Notes under the pieces: generated by a model
What the model was told of the DNA's origin: nothing
The model's database searches: none
Seen by the model: only the letters and a program-made list of their open reading frames with translations
Source: Guptibacillus spartinae
GTDB taxonomy: Bacteria > Bacillota > Bacilli > Bacillales > Guptibacillaceae
Direction of reading: 5' to 3'
Assembly: GCF_028610625.1 (NCBI RefSeq)
Contig: NZ_JAQQWU010000001.1
Span: 663,559-727,558, forward strand
DNA length: 64,000 bases
In this document: in pieces, positions 16,944 to 26,047 of the stretch
Layout of the letters: every line of letters starts with the position of its first letter
Numbering within the stretch: position 1 is the first letter of the stretch
Translations under genes and position numbers: made by a program

Positions 16944-17885
16944 ATGCATAAAGCAGTTATTGTCGGAACAGGACCAGCAGGTTTAACAGCAGCGATTTAT
17001 CTGGCGAGAGCAAATATGGAGCCGCTTGTCATAGAAGGGCCGGAACCTGGTGGTCAGCTTACGTTAACAACTGATGTAGAGAATTTTCCCGGGTTTCCAG
17101 ATGGAGTACTTGGTCCTGAACTGATGGAAAATATGAAAAAGCAGGCGCTCCGTTTCGGTGCCACGATTGAGCGCGGATGGGTGAAGGATATTGATTTCAG
17201 TGAACGACCTTTTAAACTGACAACAGATACGCTGGGGGACATAATGGCAGAATCTGTTCTCATTTCAACAGGAGCTTCAGCGAAGCTTCTTGGTATTCCT
17301 GGCGAATCGGAAAATATGGGCAGAGGAGTAAGTACCTGCGCCACGTGTGATGGCTTTTTCTTTCGTAATAAGAAGATTGTCGTCATTGGTGGAGGAGACT
17401 CTGCAATGGAGGAAGCAACCTTCTTAACGAAATTCGCATCAGAAGTAACCGTTCTACACCGAAGAAAAGAATTAAGAGCATCTAAGATCATGCAAGAACG
17501 TGCACGCACGAATGAAAAAATTAGTTGGAAACTCAATGCTTCACCAATTGAGGTTGTGGCAGAAAACAATAAGGTAAGCGGTATCAAAGTGAAGGATGGC
17601 GATACCGATGAAGAAGAAATTGTGAAAACCGATGGTATTTTCGTTGCGATCGGCCACCGTCCAAACACCGATTTTCTTCAAGGGAAGCTGAATATGGACG
17701 ATAAGGGCTACATCCAAGTGGAACCTGGAACCACTCGAACGAATATACCGGGTGTTTTTGCCTGTGGCGATGTTCAGGATTTTACTTATCGTCAAGCCAT
17801 TACAGCGGCAGGAACTGGGTGTATGGCCGCAATGGATTGTGAGCGATTCTTAGAAGGAAACGCCTTTATTGATTGGAGTATGTAA
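16944..17885 (+). CDS. Thioredoxin-disulfide reductase family flavoprotein
   Basis: The 313-residue protein has an FAD-binding GTGPAGLTAA motif at 8-17, the redox-active Cys132-Ala-Thr-Cys135 inside the NADPH domain, the NADPH motif GGGDSAMEEA at about 153-162 and the C-terminal FAD motif GVFACGDVQD. It should pass electrons from NADPH to thioredoxin or a related disulfide protein in the cytoplasm. The usual trxB of bacilli lies in a different neighbourhood (near lgt/hprK), so this may be a second copy or a bacillithiol-type reductase; the sequence alone does not say. GAGGAGGG precedes the ATG. Confidence 0.88.
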   Translation: MHKAVIVGTGPAGLTAAIYLARANMEPLVIEGPEPGGQLTLTTDVENFPGFPDGVLGPELMENMKKQALRFGATIERGWVKDIDFSERPFKLTTDTLGDIMAESVLISTGASAKLLGIPGESENMGRGVSTCATCDGFFFRNKKIVVIGGGDSAMEEATFLTKFASEVTVLHRRKELRASKIMQERARTNEKISWKLNASPIEVVAENNKVSGIKVKDGDTDEEEIVKTDGIFVAIGHRPNTDFLQGKLNMDDKGYIQVEPGTTRTNIPGVFACGDVQDFTYRQAITAAGTGCMAAMDCERFLEGNAFIDWSM

Positions 17886-17889
17886 GTGT

Positions 17890-17921
17890 AAAGCGCAGGG
17901 TATAAGCCCTGCGCTTTTTTA
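17890..17921. terminator. Bidirectional terminator between trxB-like and hsp20
   Basis: AAAGCGCAGGG and CCCTGCGCTTT flank TATAAG; T-run on plus and A-rich start for minus. Confidence 0.85.
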
Positions 17922-18362
17922 ATCGATGTCGATATAGTTAGCATCGTTTCGTATGCGATTCGCTTTTGGAATCTTAATCGCGAGGATACCGTTTTCGTAT
18001 TTTCCCTTCACATCTTTCATTGAAAAGTGATACGGTAGTTTGATTGTGCGACTCGTACTAGCATAGGAACGTTCTTGTTTATAATATTTTTGTTTATCAT
18101 TTCGTGTCTCTTGGTATTCTTTCGACTCGATTGAAATGCGCAGTCCATCTCCAAGTGGTTCAACTTTAATTTGTTCCTTTGCAATGCCAGGTAGCTCTGC
18201 CTCCACAATAAAAGCAGCATCGGTTTCGTAAAGATCAACGCGAAACGATTGAGCAGGGAGAAGGTTGGCAAACGGCTCTTTAAAAAAATCATCAAACGTG
18301 TTCATCCAATTTTGGATAGCAGGGTCCTGAAACAGTTTAGGCAACTTATCGCCTTTACCCAT
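17919..18362 (-). CDS. Small heat shock protein, Hsp20/alpha-crystallin family
   Basis: The 147-residue protein has an N-terminal arm of about 40 residues and an alpha-crystallin domain (about 42-135), from FRVDLYETDAAFIVEAELPG to the closing YENGILAIKIPKA motif. It ends in a short basic tail. These ATP-independent chaperones bind unfolding proteins under heat or desiccation. A GGAAAGGATG site precedes ATG 18362. It is monocistronic. Confidence 0.92.
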   Translation of the reverse strand: MGKGDKLPKLFQDPAIQNWMNTFDDFFKEPFANLLPAQSFRVDLYETDAAFIVEAELPGIAKEQIKVEPLGDGLRISIESKEYQETRNDKQKYYKQERSYASTSRTIKLPYHFSMKDVKGKYENGILAIKIPKANRIRNDANYIDID

Positions 18363-18502
18363 TTGACATTCATCCTTTCCAACATTTCTGATATACAGTA
18401 TGTAAGCCCATGGAAAAGGTTCCTTTTGCCAAGGGATTCCGAAGTTACTTCTCTCCTTTCTTCATGTTACAATGGTCAGTAGAGAATTGAAGGAGGAGTA
18501 TC

Positions 18503-19297
18503 ATGAAGACTTATCTGCAGCTTTGCGAGGAAATTTTACATAACGGAACAAAAAAGTCTGATCGAACGGGTACAGGTACAATGAGTGTGTTTGGTCACCA
18601 AATGCGCTTTGATTTGCAGGAGGGTTTTCCTGCATTAACAACAAAAAAACTTCATCTAAGATCCATTATTCATGAGCTGCTTTGGTTCTTAAAAGGGGAT
18701 ACGAACGTAAAGTATCTTCAAGAGAATGGCGTGCGTATTTGGAATGAATGGGCTGATGAAAACGGAGAGCTTGGTCCTGTTTACGGTCATCAATGGCGCT
18801 CATGGACAGGCGCAGACGGATCAACAGTCGATCAAATTGCAAAAGTGGTTGAACAAATTAAAACAAATCCGAACTCCAGACGAATGATCGTAACAGCATG
18901 GAACCCTTCTGAAGTTGATGATATGGCTTTGCCTCCATGTCACTGTCTTTTTCAGTTTTATGTAGCAGATGGAAAACTTTCTTGTCAGCTATACCAGCGA
19001 TCTGCTGATGTGTTCCTTGGTGTACCATTTAACATTGCTTCTTATGCGCTATTAACGATGATGATGGCACAGGTGTGTGACTTAGAGCCAGGTGAGTTTA
19101 TCCATACGTTAGGTGATGCGCATATTTATAATAATCACATCGAACAGGTTCAGCTTCAGCTTACACGTGAACCAAGATCACTTCCTAAAATGAAAATAAA
19201 TCCAGAAGTGAAATCAATCTTTGATTTTTCATTTGATGATTTTGAATTAACGGATTATGATCCTCATCCTCATATTAAAGGAGAGGTATCTGTATGA
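18503..19297 (+). CDS. thyA: Thymidylate synthase
   Basis: The 264-residue protein is the folate-dependent type with catalytic Cys146 in [10 protein letters not shown], the [11 protein letters not shown] phosphate site and the GDAHIYNNH block. It converts dUMP to dTMP with methylene-tetrahydrofolate. The length of 264 is the E. coli ThyA/B. subtilis ThyB type. GGAGGAG precedes the ATG. The stop overlaps the dfrA start by 4 bases, so the two are translationally coupled: dfrA regenerates tetrahydrofolate spent here. Confidence 0.97.
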   Translation: MKTYLQLCEEILHNGTKKSDRTGTGTMSVFGHQMRFDLQEGFPALTTKKLHLRSIIHELLWFLKGDTNVKYLQENGVRIWNEWADENGELGPVYGHQWRSWTGADGSTVDQIAKVVEQIKTNPNSRRMIVTAWNPSEVDDMALPPCHCLFQFYVADGKLSCQLYQRSADVFLGVPFNIASYALLTMMMAQVCDLEPGEFIHTLGDAHIYNNHIEQVQLQLTREPRSLPKMKINPEVKSIFDFSFDDFELTDYDPHPHIKGEVSV

Positions 19298-19776
19298 TTT
19301 CATTTCTTCTTGCGATGGATGAAAAGCAGTTAATTGGAAAAGACAATGATCTTCCATGGCATTTGCCAGCTGATCTTGCTTACTTTAAGCGAATGACGAC
19401 AGGAAAGTCGATTGTGATGGGAAGAAAAACGTTTGAGTCAATTGGAAAAGCATTACCAGGACGTGAAAACTTTCTTATTACGAGAAAAAATCTCGCATAT
19501 GAAGGGGTTACAGTCCTCCATTCAATCGAAGCCTTTCTCGACCTTGCAAAGTGTGAGGAAAGAGAGTGGTTCGTAATCGGAGGAGCGGAAATTTATCGGC
19601 AAATTCTGCCGCATGCGGATCGTCTATACATTACTGAAATTCATGAAACATTTAATGGAGATACGTATTTCCCTACCTTCTCTAAAGATGATTGGAAAGA
19701 AACATCACGAGAAAAACATGAAAGCGATGAGCGAAATAAGCATGATTTTGATTTTGTAGTGTACGATCGTACTTAA
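19294..19776 (+). CDS. dfrA: Dihydrofolate reductase
   Basis: The 160-residue protein has the DHFR core: [24 protein letters not shown] with the catalytic acidic residue near 27-30, [15 protein letters not shown] for NADPH, and [14 protein letters not shown]. It reduces dihydrofolate to tetrahydrofolate. ATG overlaps the thyA stop (ATGA). A perfect terminator follows. In B. subtilis the order is also thyB-dfrA. Confidence 0.97.
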   Translation: MISFLLAMDEKQLIGKDNDLPWHLPADLAYFKRMTTGKSIVMGRKTFESIGKALPGRENFLITRKNLAYEGVTVLHSIEAFLDLAKCEEREWFVIGGAEIYRQILPHADRLYITEIHETFNGDTYFPTFSKDDWKETSREKHESDERNKHDFDFVVYDRT

Positions 19777-19780
19777 TGAA

Positions 19781-19816
19781 AACAATCCCCCGGTGAATCT
19801 CACCGGGGGATTGTTC
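19781..19816. terminator. Terminator between dfrA and the YitT gene
   Basis: AACAATCCCCCGGTGA and TCACCGGGGGATTGTT form a 16-bp perfect stem around ATC. It can serve both convergent genes, though the T-run is short. Confidence 0.85.
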
Positions 19817-19817
19817 A

Positions 19818-20651
19818 TTATGTTTTTGGAAAGGTAAAACCTTCTCCAAAAACATCTCGCACATCATGGACCACAACAAAAGCTTTATCATCCACTTGCT
19901 GAATCATTTTTTTGAGAAGAAAGAGCTCCTGTTTGTTAATCACAACATAAAGAATATCCTTTGATTCGTTGGAGTAATGACCGCGTGCGTTAATCACCGT
20001 TACGCCCCGGTCCATTTCAGCGCTTACTTTTTCTGCGATTGCAACTGTGCTCTTTGAGATGATTGTAACGGCTTTTCGTGTATCAAATCCATCAATTAAA
20101 TAGTCCAATATTTTCGTGCTAATATAGATGGAAATCCCGGTATACATCGTATTCTCGATCCCAATAACAACAGAAGAACCGAGGACGACAAGAATATCAA
20201 ATACAAACATCGATGTACTAACGCTCCATCCAAAGTGCTGGTTGAGCATTCTTGCTACAATCGTAGAACCACCAGTTGTACCGCCTGAGCGAAGAACAAG
20301 TCCAAGACCAATTCCAATAAAAACACCTGCAAAAACTGTACCAAGCATGATATCGAGCGGCTCACCCATTCCTTCAGTAAGCTGGATAAACAAGGAGCTA
20401 AAGAAAATGGCGAGCATTGTGTACCATGTTACTCGTTTATTCAGAACTTTATAACCAATCGCCAGAAGCACTGCATTCATTACAAAGTTTGTAATCCCAG
20501 GGGACCAATCAAGGATATAATAAAGCGTCATGGAAATACCTGTTACGCCGCCTTCACCTAGTTCGTTTGGAATCGCAAACCAGTTTACACCAAGTGCAAA
20601 GAAAAGCGAACCAATGATAATTAATGTAATTTCTTTTCCTGTGTTATTCAA
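19818..20651 (-). CDS. YitT family membrane protein (DUF161/DUF2179)
   Basis: The 277-residue protein has five to six membrane segments in the first 200 residues (ITLIIIGSLFFALGVNWF, GITNFVMNAVLLAIGY, and others). A C-terminal soluble DUF2179 domain follows (KAVTIISKSTVAIAEKVSAEMDRGVTVI). B. subtilis has several paralogues (YitT, YvjA, YpjC, YqfU) of unknown function. TTG 20651 follows GGAGTG; a longer frame from 20696 starts without a site. YpjC in B. subtilis lies near this neighbourhood, so ypjC is a possible name. Confidence 0.85.
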   Translation of the reverse strand: MNNTGKEITLIIIGSLFFALGVNWFAIPNELGEGGVTGISMTLYYILDWSPGITNFVMNAVLLAIGYKVLNKRVTWYTMLAIFFSSLFIQLTEGMGEPLDIMLGTVFAGVFIGIGLGLVLRSGGTTGGSTIVARMLNQHFGWSVSTSMFVFDILVVLGSSVVIGIENTMYTGISIYISTKILDYLIDGFDTRKAVTIISKSTVAIAEKVSAEMDRGVTVINARGHYSNESKDILYVVINKQELFLLKKMIQQVDDKAFVVVHDVRDVFGEGFTFPKT

Positions 20652-20787
20652 ATTATCACTCCGATCTGTTCCTGAATACCTAGGATAATATAACACAGTG
20701 GGTTATGTGCAACAAGATTGAAAAGCAATGTTGTTCGTAAAAACGTCATTAGGTTAAAATGAGAAAAAAGTAAGGCAAGGAGGGCTA

Positions 20788-20915
20788 GTGGCAGGCGAAT
20801 ATAAACGGTGGAACAAACGATATCAACCTATATGAACGAGATAGAAGGACGGGATTTTAGAAAGTCGCTAAAGGGGTTATTTCGAAAGGTTTTGTACACG
20901 TTTGATAAATCTTAA
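20788..20915 (+). pseudogene. Small ORF broken by a one-base frameshift, or two coupled tiny ORFs
   Basis: A strong AAGGAGGG site is 7 bases before GTG 20788. The frame runs 14 codons (MAGEYKRWNKRYQPI) and stops at TGA 20833. Directly overlapping, ATG 20832 opens a second frame of 27 codons (MNEIEGRDFRK, ending LYTFDKS). Reading through with one extra base gives a single basic protein of about 42 residues, with no change in composition at the junction. I read it as a frameshifted small gene. The ATGA overlap also fits translational coupling of two peptides. Family is not recognised. Confidence 0.45.
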
Positions 20916-20920
20916 AGAGT

Positions 20921-20966
20921 AAGCAAAACAAAGACGAGCTACGTGAGCTCGTCTTTGTTTTGCTTA
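20921..20966. terminator. Long bidirectional terminator before the ferredoxin gene
   Basis: A 20-bp perfect stem from AAGCAAAACAAAGACGAGCT and its complement around ACGTG. It ends both the small ORF on plus and the ferredoxin gene on minus. Confidence 0.85.
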
Positions 20967-21284
20967 TTCAGCCGGTCTTGGTCCAGCATCAAGGCCAGAG
21001 CTTTCCACAGTCATCGCAGGCTTTACTTCGCAGTTGCCGTTAACGCGAACCTGGCAAGAAAGACGAAGTTTTTCCTCTACGCCTTTTTTCTTAAACGCTT
21101 CTTCTTCAATTTCAGTAAGGTCACAAAATTCTCCATCTAACACTTCAACGCGGCAGGTTGTGCATTTAGCATTTCCTCCACACCGGTGCAGCACATGTAC
21201 TCCGTTATCTTCAAGAGCCAGTGCTAACTTAGTTCCTTCTTTTACTTCAAATGTTCCGTGATCTGGTACGGTTACTTTAGCCAA
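20964..21284 (-). CDS. 2Fe-2S ferredoxin
   Basis: The 106-residue protein has the plant-type [2Fe-2S] ligand set: Cys35, Cys41 and Cys44 in HRCGGNAKCTTC, and Cys77 in LSCQVRV. It is a cytoplasmic one-electron carrier. The C-terminal tail (MTVESSGLDAGPRPAE) is extra to the fold. AGGAGG precedes the ATG at 21284. Its redox partner cannot be told from the neighbours. Confidence 0.9.
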   Translation of the reverse strand: MAKVTVPDHGTFEVKEGTKLALALEDNGVHVLHRCGGNAKCTTCRVEVLDGEFCDLTEIEEEAFKKKGVEEKLRLSCQVRVNGNCEVKPAMTVESSGLDAGPRPAE

Positions 21285-21446
21285 AGAAATTCCTCCTTAT
21301 AATTGGTTCCCCGTTCATTCTCTATCATATCGGAATTTTGTCACCGTTTGAAGTACTCATTTTATTGTAAAATTTCGTCGAATGATGTGTAAAGAATAGA
21401 AGGGAGGGTAAATAGAAAGTAGTAAAGACGAACCAGGAGGAAAAAC

Positions 21447-21881
21447 ATGGATAAAAAATATTTCACTTTAGAGGAAGCGAATGGTTTATTACCCGTGATT
21501 AAAAGAGAGCTTGCTGGATTAAAGCGTTTGAAAGCCCAATTTAGTGAACATTACGATCAGATTGAGCAACACAAGAAGACGCTCCTTTACCGCCACAAAA
21601 CAAAAGTAGATGAAGATATTCTATTTAAGAAAGAAGCTCGAATGGAGTTTATGGAGTTAGAAGCCCAAACGTTTATCAATAATATTATGGCACTCGGTGT
21701 CGAAATTAAAAATGTCGATGAAGGTTTAATTGATTTTCCAGCAGTTATTAACGGAAAAAAAGTACTGCTTTGCTGGAAAGAAGGCGAGAATGAGGTTTCC
21801 TTTTATCACTCGGATCTAGGTGGATTTAGTCAGAGAGAGCCAATTGAAAATATTATGAAGGAAGAAGAAGAGCAGGGCTGA
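21447..21881 (+). CDS. DUF2203 family protein
   Basis: The 144-residue protein starts with KYFTLEEANGLLPVIKREL, a helical first half with coiled-coil character, and a C-terminal block (GLIDFPAVINGKKVLLCWKEGE, FYHSDLGGFSQRE). These are the hallmarks of DUF2203, a widespread family of unknown function found near translation and iron-sulfur genes in some genomes. AGGAGGAA precedes the ATG. Confidence 0.87.
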   Translation: MDKKYFTLEEANGLLPVIKRELAGLKRLKAQFSEHYDQIEQHKKTLLYRHKTKVDEDILFKKEARMEFMELEAQTFINNIMALGVEIKNVDEGLIDFPAVINGKKVLLCWKEGENEVSFYHSDLGGFSQREPIENIMKEEEEQG

Positions 21882-21900
21882 ATTCATTCAGCCTTTTTTT
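21876..21900 (+). terminator. Terminator overlapping the stop of the DUF2203 gene
   Basis: GGCTGAA and TTCAGCC arms followed by seven T; the left arm includes the stop codon. Confidence 0.8.
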
Positions 21901-21982
21901 GAATAGAATAATAAATTTCACTTACTGTACTAGTATAGAAAATAATTAATCGTCCAAATTAAGAATCTAAGGAGGTGTAACA

Positions 21983-22099
21983 ATGAAAAATCCAAAGCAA
22001 AACCATAAACATGAAACAGAATTTGCAAGTGAATTAGCAGCTGATCAGAACAATAATAAAAAGCATAAGAAAAACAAGCAGCAGAAAAAGAACGCATAA
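21983..22099 (+). CDS. Small Lys/Asn-rich protein, 38 residues (spore-protein-like)
   Basis: AAGGAGGTG lies 7 bases before ATG 21983; the 38-residue product starts MKNPKQNHKHETEFASELA and ends in a Lys/Gln/Asn-rich tail. The FASELA element recalls the FGTEFASE motif of small acid-soluble spore proteins, where the germination protease cuts, but I cannot assign an Ssp name. A terminator follows at once. The gene is convincing; the spore role is inference. Confidence 0.65.
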   Translation: MKNPKQNHKHETEFASELAADQNNNKKHKKNKQQKKNA

Positions 22100-22100
22100 T

Positions 22101-22130
22101 AAAAAGAAGCTCTGAATGGAGCTTCTTTTT
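22101..22130 (+). terminator. Intrinsic terminator after the 38-residue ORF
   Basis: AAAAAGAAGCTC and GGAGCTTCTTTTT around TGAAT. Confidence 0.85.
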
Positions 22131-22211
22131 GTTTATCGGTAGATTAGTTCCCTTCTTTCTTTAAAACAGTTAAAATAGAAAGCAGACTAAAGAGAGAAAA
22201 GGATGAGTATC

Positions 22212-24101
22212 ATGAGCTTGTTACAGGCTGAATCAATCACCAAGTCGTATGGGGAAAAAACATTATTTGATGAAATATCTTTTTCACTCGAAGAGAAGCA
22301 GAGAATTGGGTTAATCGGGGTTAACGGGACGGGTAAATCATCTTTACTTAAAATTCTTGCAGGGCTTGAGTCGATGGATAGCGGTAAGCTACATCACGCA
22401 AATCAGTTCCATGTTGAATATTTACCCCAAGATCCTGTTTTTATAGAAAAGAAAACGATTCTTGAAACGGTATTTGATAGTGACGTACCACTTTTTAATA
22501 CGGTCAGGAAATATGAAGAGGCGCTCCAATCTGTTATGAATTATCCCGAAAAAAAATCAGTCCAAGATAAGCTCCTACAGGCACAAGAAGACATGGATCG
22601 TCTGCAAGCTTGGGACTTTAGTACCCAGGCTAAAACGATTTTAACAAAGCTAGGTCTTCGTGATTTTGAGGCGAAGGTTAATGAGTTATCGGGTGGTCAA
22701 CAGAAACGAGTTGCACTAGCGAAAGCATTTATTAATCCTGCCGATTTGTTAATTCTCGATGAGCCTACAAATCATATTGATAATGCGACAGTGGAGTGGC
22801 TAGAGCAATATCTCGCAAGCTATTCAGGTACGCTTTTACTCGTTACCCACGACCGATATTTTCTTAATCGCGTAACAAATCGCATTTTTGAATTAGATAA
22901 AGGTAGATTATTTGAATATGAAGGGAACTATGCAACATTTCTAGAACAAAAAGCTTTGCGAGAAGAACGTGAAGCGAAAGAAGAGGATAAGCACAATAAG
23001 CTATTAAAAAGTGAACTTGAATGGCTAAAAAAAGGAGCTAAAGCAAGAACCACAAAACAAAAAGCCAGAAAACAAAGAATTGAGAACATGAAGGAAGTTC
23101 CTGAGCGTACGACTGAAGGCAACGTCGATATGGCGTTAGGCGCTAGTCGACTAGGTAAAAAGGTTATTGAAGCCACAGACCTTACTAAAGTCATTAATGG
23201 TCGAACGTTAACTGATCGTTTTAATTACCTAGTACTCCCTCAAGACCGCATTGGGATCATCGGGCCAAATGGTTCTGGAAAAACGACGTTACTTAATATG
23301 CTTGCTGGTCGAATTGCACCAGATTCTGGTCAAGTGGAGATTGGAGTAACCGTTAAACCAGGTTTTTACACGCAACAAAATGAAGGACTTGATGAATCAC
23401 TAAGAGTGATTGAATATATTCGAGAAGGGGGAGAAGAAGTACGTCTCCGCAAAGGCGGTACTGTATCGGCTTCTCAAATGCTTGAGAGATTTTTATTTTC
23501 TCCGGATATGCAATGGACCTATATCTCTCGGTTATCTGGGGGAGAGAAGAGACGTTTATATTTGTTGCGGATTCTTATGGAAGAACCAAATGTCCTTTTC
23601 CTCGATGAACCAACAAACGATTTAGATGTTCAGACGCTGGCTGTGCTCGAAGACTATTTGGCTGATTTTCCAGGCGCTGTCATTACGGTTTCCCATGACC
23701 GATACTTTCTAGATAAAGTCGCTGAACAGCTCTTTGTTTTTGAGGGGGATGGAGAGATCACTCATTATTATGGATCCTACTCTGATTACCTTGATGTTAT
23801 TAAAAGAGAAAAAGAACTTGAAGCGCTTGATAAAAAGCAATCGAGTCAACAAGAAGACATCGTGAATGAAAAGCCTAAACAAGTGAAATTATCGTACAAA
23901 GAAAAGAAAGAATGGGAAACCATTCAGGATACGATTGAGAAAATTGAGCATCGTATTGAAGAGATAAAGATTGAAATCGCAGAATCAGGAAGTGATTTTG
24001 CGAGGGTAGACGAGCTCTATAAGGAGGAGCAGGCTCTTACAATGGAGTTAGAAGAAAAGATTGAACGTTGGTCTGAGCTCTCAGAAAAAATCGAATCGTG
24101 A
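22212..24101 (+). CDS. ABC-F family ATPase (Uup/YfmR type)
   Basis: The 629-residue protein has two ABC ATPase domains and no membrane part. Domain 1 (5-250) has GVNGTGKSS and LSGGQQKR; the linker (250-310) is charged; domain 2 (about 318-530) has GPNGSGKTT and LSGGEKRR. A C-terminal coiled coil (about 560-629) is the Uup-type end. ABC-F proteins act at the ribosome E site; the Uup/YfmR group relieves stalling, for example at proline runs. It is not an obvious antibiotic-resistance type. ATG 22212 is preferred over ATG 22203, which touches the site. Confidence 0.9.
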   Translation: MSLLQAESITKSYGEKTLFDEISFSLEEKQRIGLIGVNGTGKSSLLKILAGLESMDSGKLHHANQFHVEYLPQDPVFIEKKTILETVFDSDVPLFNTVRKYEEALQSVMNYPEKKSVQDKLLQAQEDMDRLQAWDFSTQAKTILTKLGLRDFEAKVNELSGGQQKRVALAKAFINPADLLILDEPTNHIDNATVEWLEQYLASYSGTLLLVTHDRYFLNRVTNRIFELDKGRLFEYEGNYATFLEQKALREEREAKEEDKHNKLLKSELEWLKKGAKARTTKQKARKQRIENMKEVPERTTEGNVDMALGASRLGKKVIEATDLTKVINGRTLTDRFNYLVLPQDRIGIIGPNGSGKTTLLNMLAGRIAPDSGQVEIGVTVKPGFYTQQNEGLDESLRVIEYIREGGEEVRLRKGGTVSASQMLERFLFSPDMQWTYISRLSGGEKRRLYLLRILMEEPNVLFLDEPTNDLDVQTLAVLEDYLADFPGAVITVSHDRYFLDKVAEQLFVFEGDGEITHYYGSYSDYLDVIKREKELEALDKKQSSQQEDIVNEKPKQVKLSYKEKKEWETIQDTIEKIEHRIEEIKIEIAESGSDFARVDELYKEEQALTMELEEKIERWSELSEKIES

Positions 24102-24109
24102 ATTTCAAG

Positions 24110-24140
24110 GTCCTACCATCCACAATGGTAGGGCTTTTTT
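24110..24140 (+). terminator. Intrinsic terminator after the ABC-F gene
   Basis: CCTACCAT and ATGGTAGG arms followed by six T. Confidence 0.8.
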
Positions 24141-24208
24141 ATTTCATCCTTATGACCGTAATCTACAAAAAAGGATGAAATAAAACTTCACAATTTCTTT
24201 AGAATATT

Positions 24209-24237
24209 TTGAGAAACGAAGTAAATAGTGGTATAAT
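24209..24237 (+). promoter_or_regulatory. Sigma-A promoter of the dpp operon
   Basis: TTGAGA and a perfect TATAAT are 17 bases apart, about 42 bases before the GTG of dppA. Confidence 0.65.
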
Positions 24238-24250
24238 AATTCAGAAAGTT
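24236..24250 (+). promoter_or_regulatory. CodY-box-like site at the dpp start point
   Basis: ATAATTCAGAAAGTT matches the CodY consensus AATTTTCWGAAAATT at 11 of 15 positions and overlaps the -10 end and start point. B. subtilis dpp is a classic CodY target, so repression in rich medium is likely. Confidence 0.45.
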
Positions 24251-24278
24251 ACGAATCTAGAGAGAAAGGAGAAAATTT

Positions 24279-25100
24279 GTGAAGTTTTATTTATCGGTAG
24301 ATATGGAAGGCATAACAGGATTAGTAGATGACTCGTTTATAGATGCTGGTAAACGGCATTATGAACGCGGTCAGGAGATGATGACGAAAGAAGCGAATCA
24401 TGTCATTGAAGCAGCATTTGGAAGCGGGTGTACTTCTGTGACGGTGAATGATAGTCATTCAAAAATGAACAACTTGCTTTTTGAGAAGCTTCATCCTGAA
24501 GCAAAACTCATTTCAGGTGATGTGAAACCTTTTTCAATGGTTCAAGCATTAGACAGTACATATGAAGGAATGGGAATGATAGGCTATCATGCACGTGCTG
24601 GGACCTCGGGGACGATGTCTCATTCCATGTTCCACAATGTTAGAAATTTCTACATAAACGACCAAGTTGTTGGAGAGTTAGGTATGAACGCTTATGTTGC
24701 AGGGTATTTTGGGGTACCTGTGTTATTAGTTGCTGGGGATGATCGAGCAGTGCTAGAAGCTGAGCAGCTTATCCCAAACGTGACAACGGCAGTTGTTAAA
24801 GAAACAATTTCTCGATCTTCTGCGCTTCTAATATCTCCACAAAAAACGGAAATGATTTTGCGTGAACAAACGGAGAAAGCATTCAAGAATAGACGGAATG
24901 TTGAACCTTTAGTCCCTCCAGGTGATGTAGTTCTTCGCATCGAGTTTACCAATTATGGTCAGGCGGAGTGGGCAAGTCTCATGCCAGGAGTTGAGATTGA
25001 AAAAGAAACAACTGTCAACTATCAAGCAAAAAACATGCTAGAAGCCTATCAGGCAATGCTTGTGATGACAGAATTAGCATCTAGAACAACATTTAGCTAG
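24279..25100 (+). CDS. dppA: D-aminopeptidase, M55 family
   Basis: The 273-residue protein starts KFYLSVDMEGITG with metal ligands Asp8 and Glu10, then NDSHSKMNN and GYHARAGT carrying the conserved His residues. B. subtilis DppA is a zinc D-aminopeptidase forming a decamer; it frees D-Ala from peptides, which fits recycling of cell-wall peptides. GTG 24279 follows GAAAGGAGAA. It leads the operon and is 9 bases before the permease gene. Confidence 0.92.
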   Translation: MKFYLSVDMEGITGLVDDSFIDAGKRHYERGQEMMTKEANHVIEAAFGSGCTSVTVNDSHSKMNNLLFEKLHPEAKLISGDVKPFSMVQALDSTYEGMGMIGYHARAGTSGTMSHSMFHNVRNFYINDQVVGELGMNAYVAGYFGVPVLLVAGDDRAVLEAEQLIPNVTTAVVKETISRSSALLISPQKTEMILREQTEKAFKNRRNVEPLVPPGDVVLRIEFTNYGQAEWASLMPGVEIEKETTVNYQAKNMLEAYQAMLVMTELASRTTFS

Positions 25101-25109
25101 AAAGTAGGG

Positions 25110-26045
25110 ATGCCTGTGGCGAAATATGTGATGAATCGTTTGTTCGCCATGGTGATTACATTGTGGATCATCGTAACCATTACGTTTTTTTTAATGCATG
25201 CGGTTCCAGGATCACCATTTAACCAGGAAAGAAACACGAGTGAAGCAGTCCAGCAAAACCTTGAAGCTCATTACCATTTAAATGAACCTGTCTTTATTCA
25301 GTACGCTATTTACATTAAATCTCTTGCAACGCTTGATTTTGGACCATCTATTAAACAATCATCTACATCGGTGAATGAAATGATAGGAAGAGGGTTCCCC
25401 GTTTCAGCTGAGCTTGGCATCACGTCGCTCATTATTGCCATCATTTCAGGTATCGTGCTTGGCATCATGGCAGCACTTCGACATAATGGGGCAATTGATT
25501 ACATGGCTATGACATTTGCAGTAATCGGTATTTCGGTGCCAAACTTTATAATGGCAACACTTCTCATTCAGCAATTAGCGGTTACGTGGGAAATCTTCCC
25601 TGTGGCTACATGGGCGTCACCGATGCACATGATTTTACCTTCTATTGCACTTGCAACAGGTCCTATGGCAATCATTGCACGATTAACCAGGTCCAGTATG
25701 ATTGAGGTTCTAAACCAAGATTATGTTATGACGGCTCGAGCGAAAGGTATGACGACCTTTCAAATTGTTATGAAACATGCGCTTAGAAATGCGCTGCTCC
25801 CAGTTATTACAATACTTGGGACGCTTGTAGCCGGTGTATTAACGGGTAGTTTTGTAATTGAAAAAATATTTGCGATTCCTGGAATGGGAAAGTATTTTAT
25901 TAACGGCATTAACGATCGAGATTATCCTGTCATTATGGGAACAACTGTCTTTTATAGCGCCTTCCTTATTATGATGCTCTTTATTGTAGACATTGCTTAC
26001 GGGATACTAGATCCGAGAATTAAGCTACATAAGAGGGGGGAATAG
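25110..26045 (+). CDS. Peptide ABC transporter permease, DppB type
   Basis: The 311-residue membrane protein has about six segments: 9-31, 100-125, 130-155, 170-190, 235-260 and 275-300. The EAA loop reads MTARAKGMTTFQIVMKHALRNALLPVIT. It would form one half of the inner-membrane channel of a di/oligopeptide importer. The next permease starts 2 bases after its stop. No ATPase gene follows, which is unusual. ATG 25110 or GTG 25116 may be the start. Confidence 0.92.
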   Translation: MPVAKYVMNRLFAMVITLWIIVTITFFLMHAVPGSPFNQERNTSEAVQQNLEAHYHLNEPVFIQYAIYIKSLATLDFGPSIKQSSTSVNEMIGRGFPVSAELGITSLIIAIISGIVLGIMAALRHNGAIDYMAMTFAVIGISVPNFIMATLLIQQLAVTWEIFPVATWASPMHMILPSIALATGPMAIIARLTRSSMIEVLNQDYVMTARAKGMTTFQIVMKHALRNALLPVITILGTLVAGVLTGSFVIEKIFAIPGMGKYFINGINDRDYPVIMGTTVFYSAFLIMMLFIVDIAYGILDPRIKLHKRGE

Positions 26046-26047
26046 CT

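Noticed and set aside
17054..17668. 204-residue minus-strand ORF
   Set aside because: It lies opposite the thioredoxin reductase gene, has no site or family and is a codon-bias shadow.
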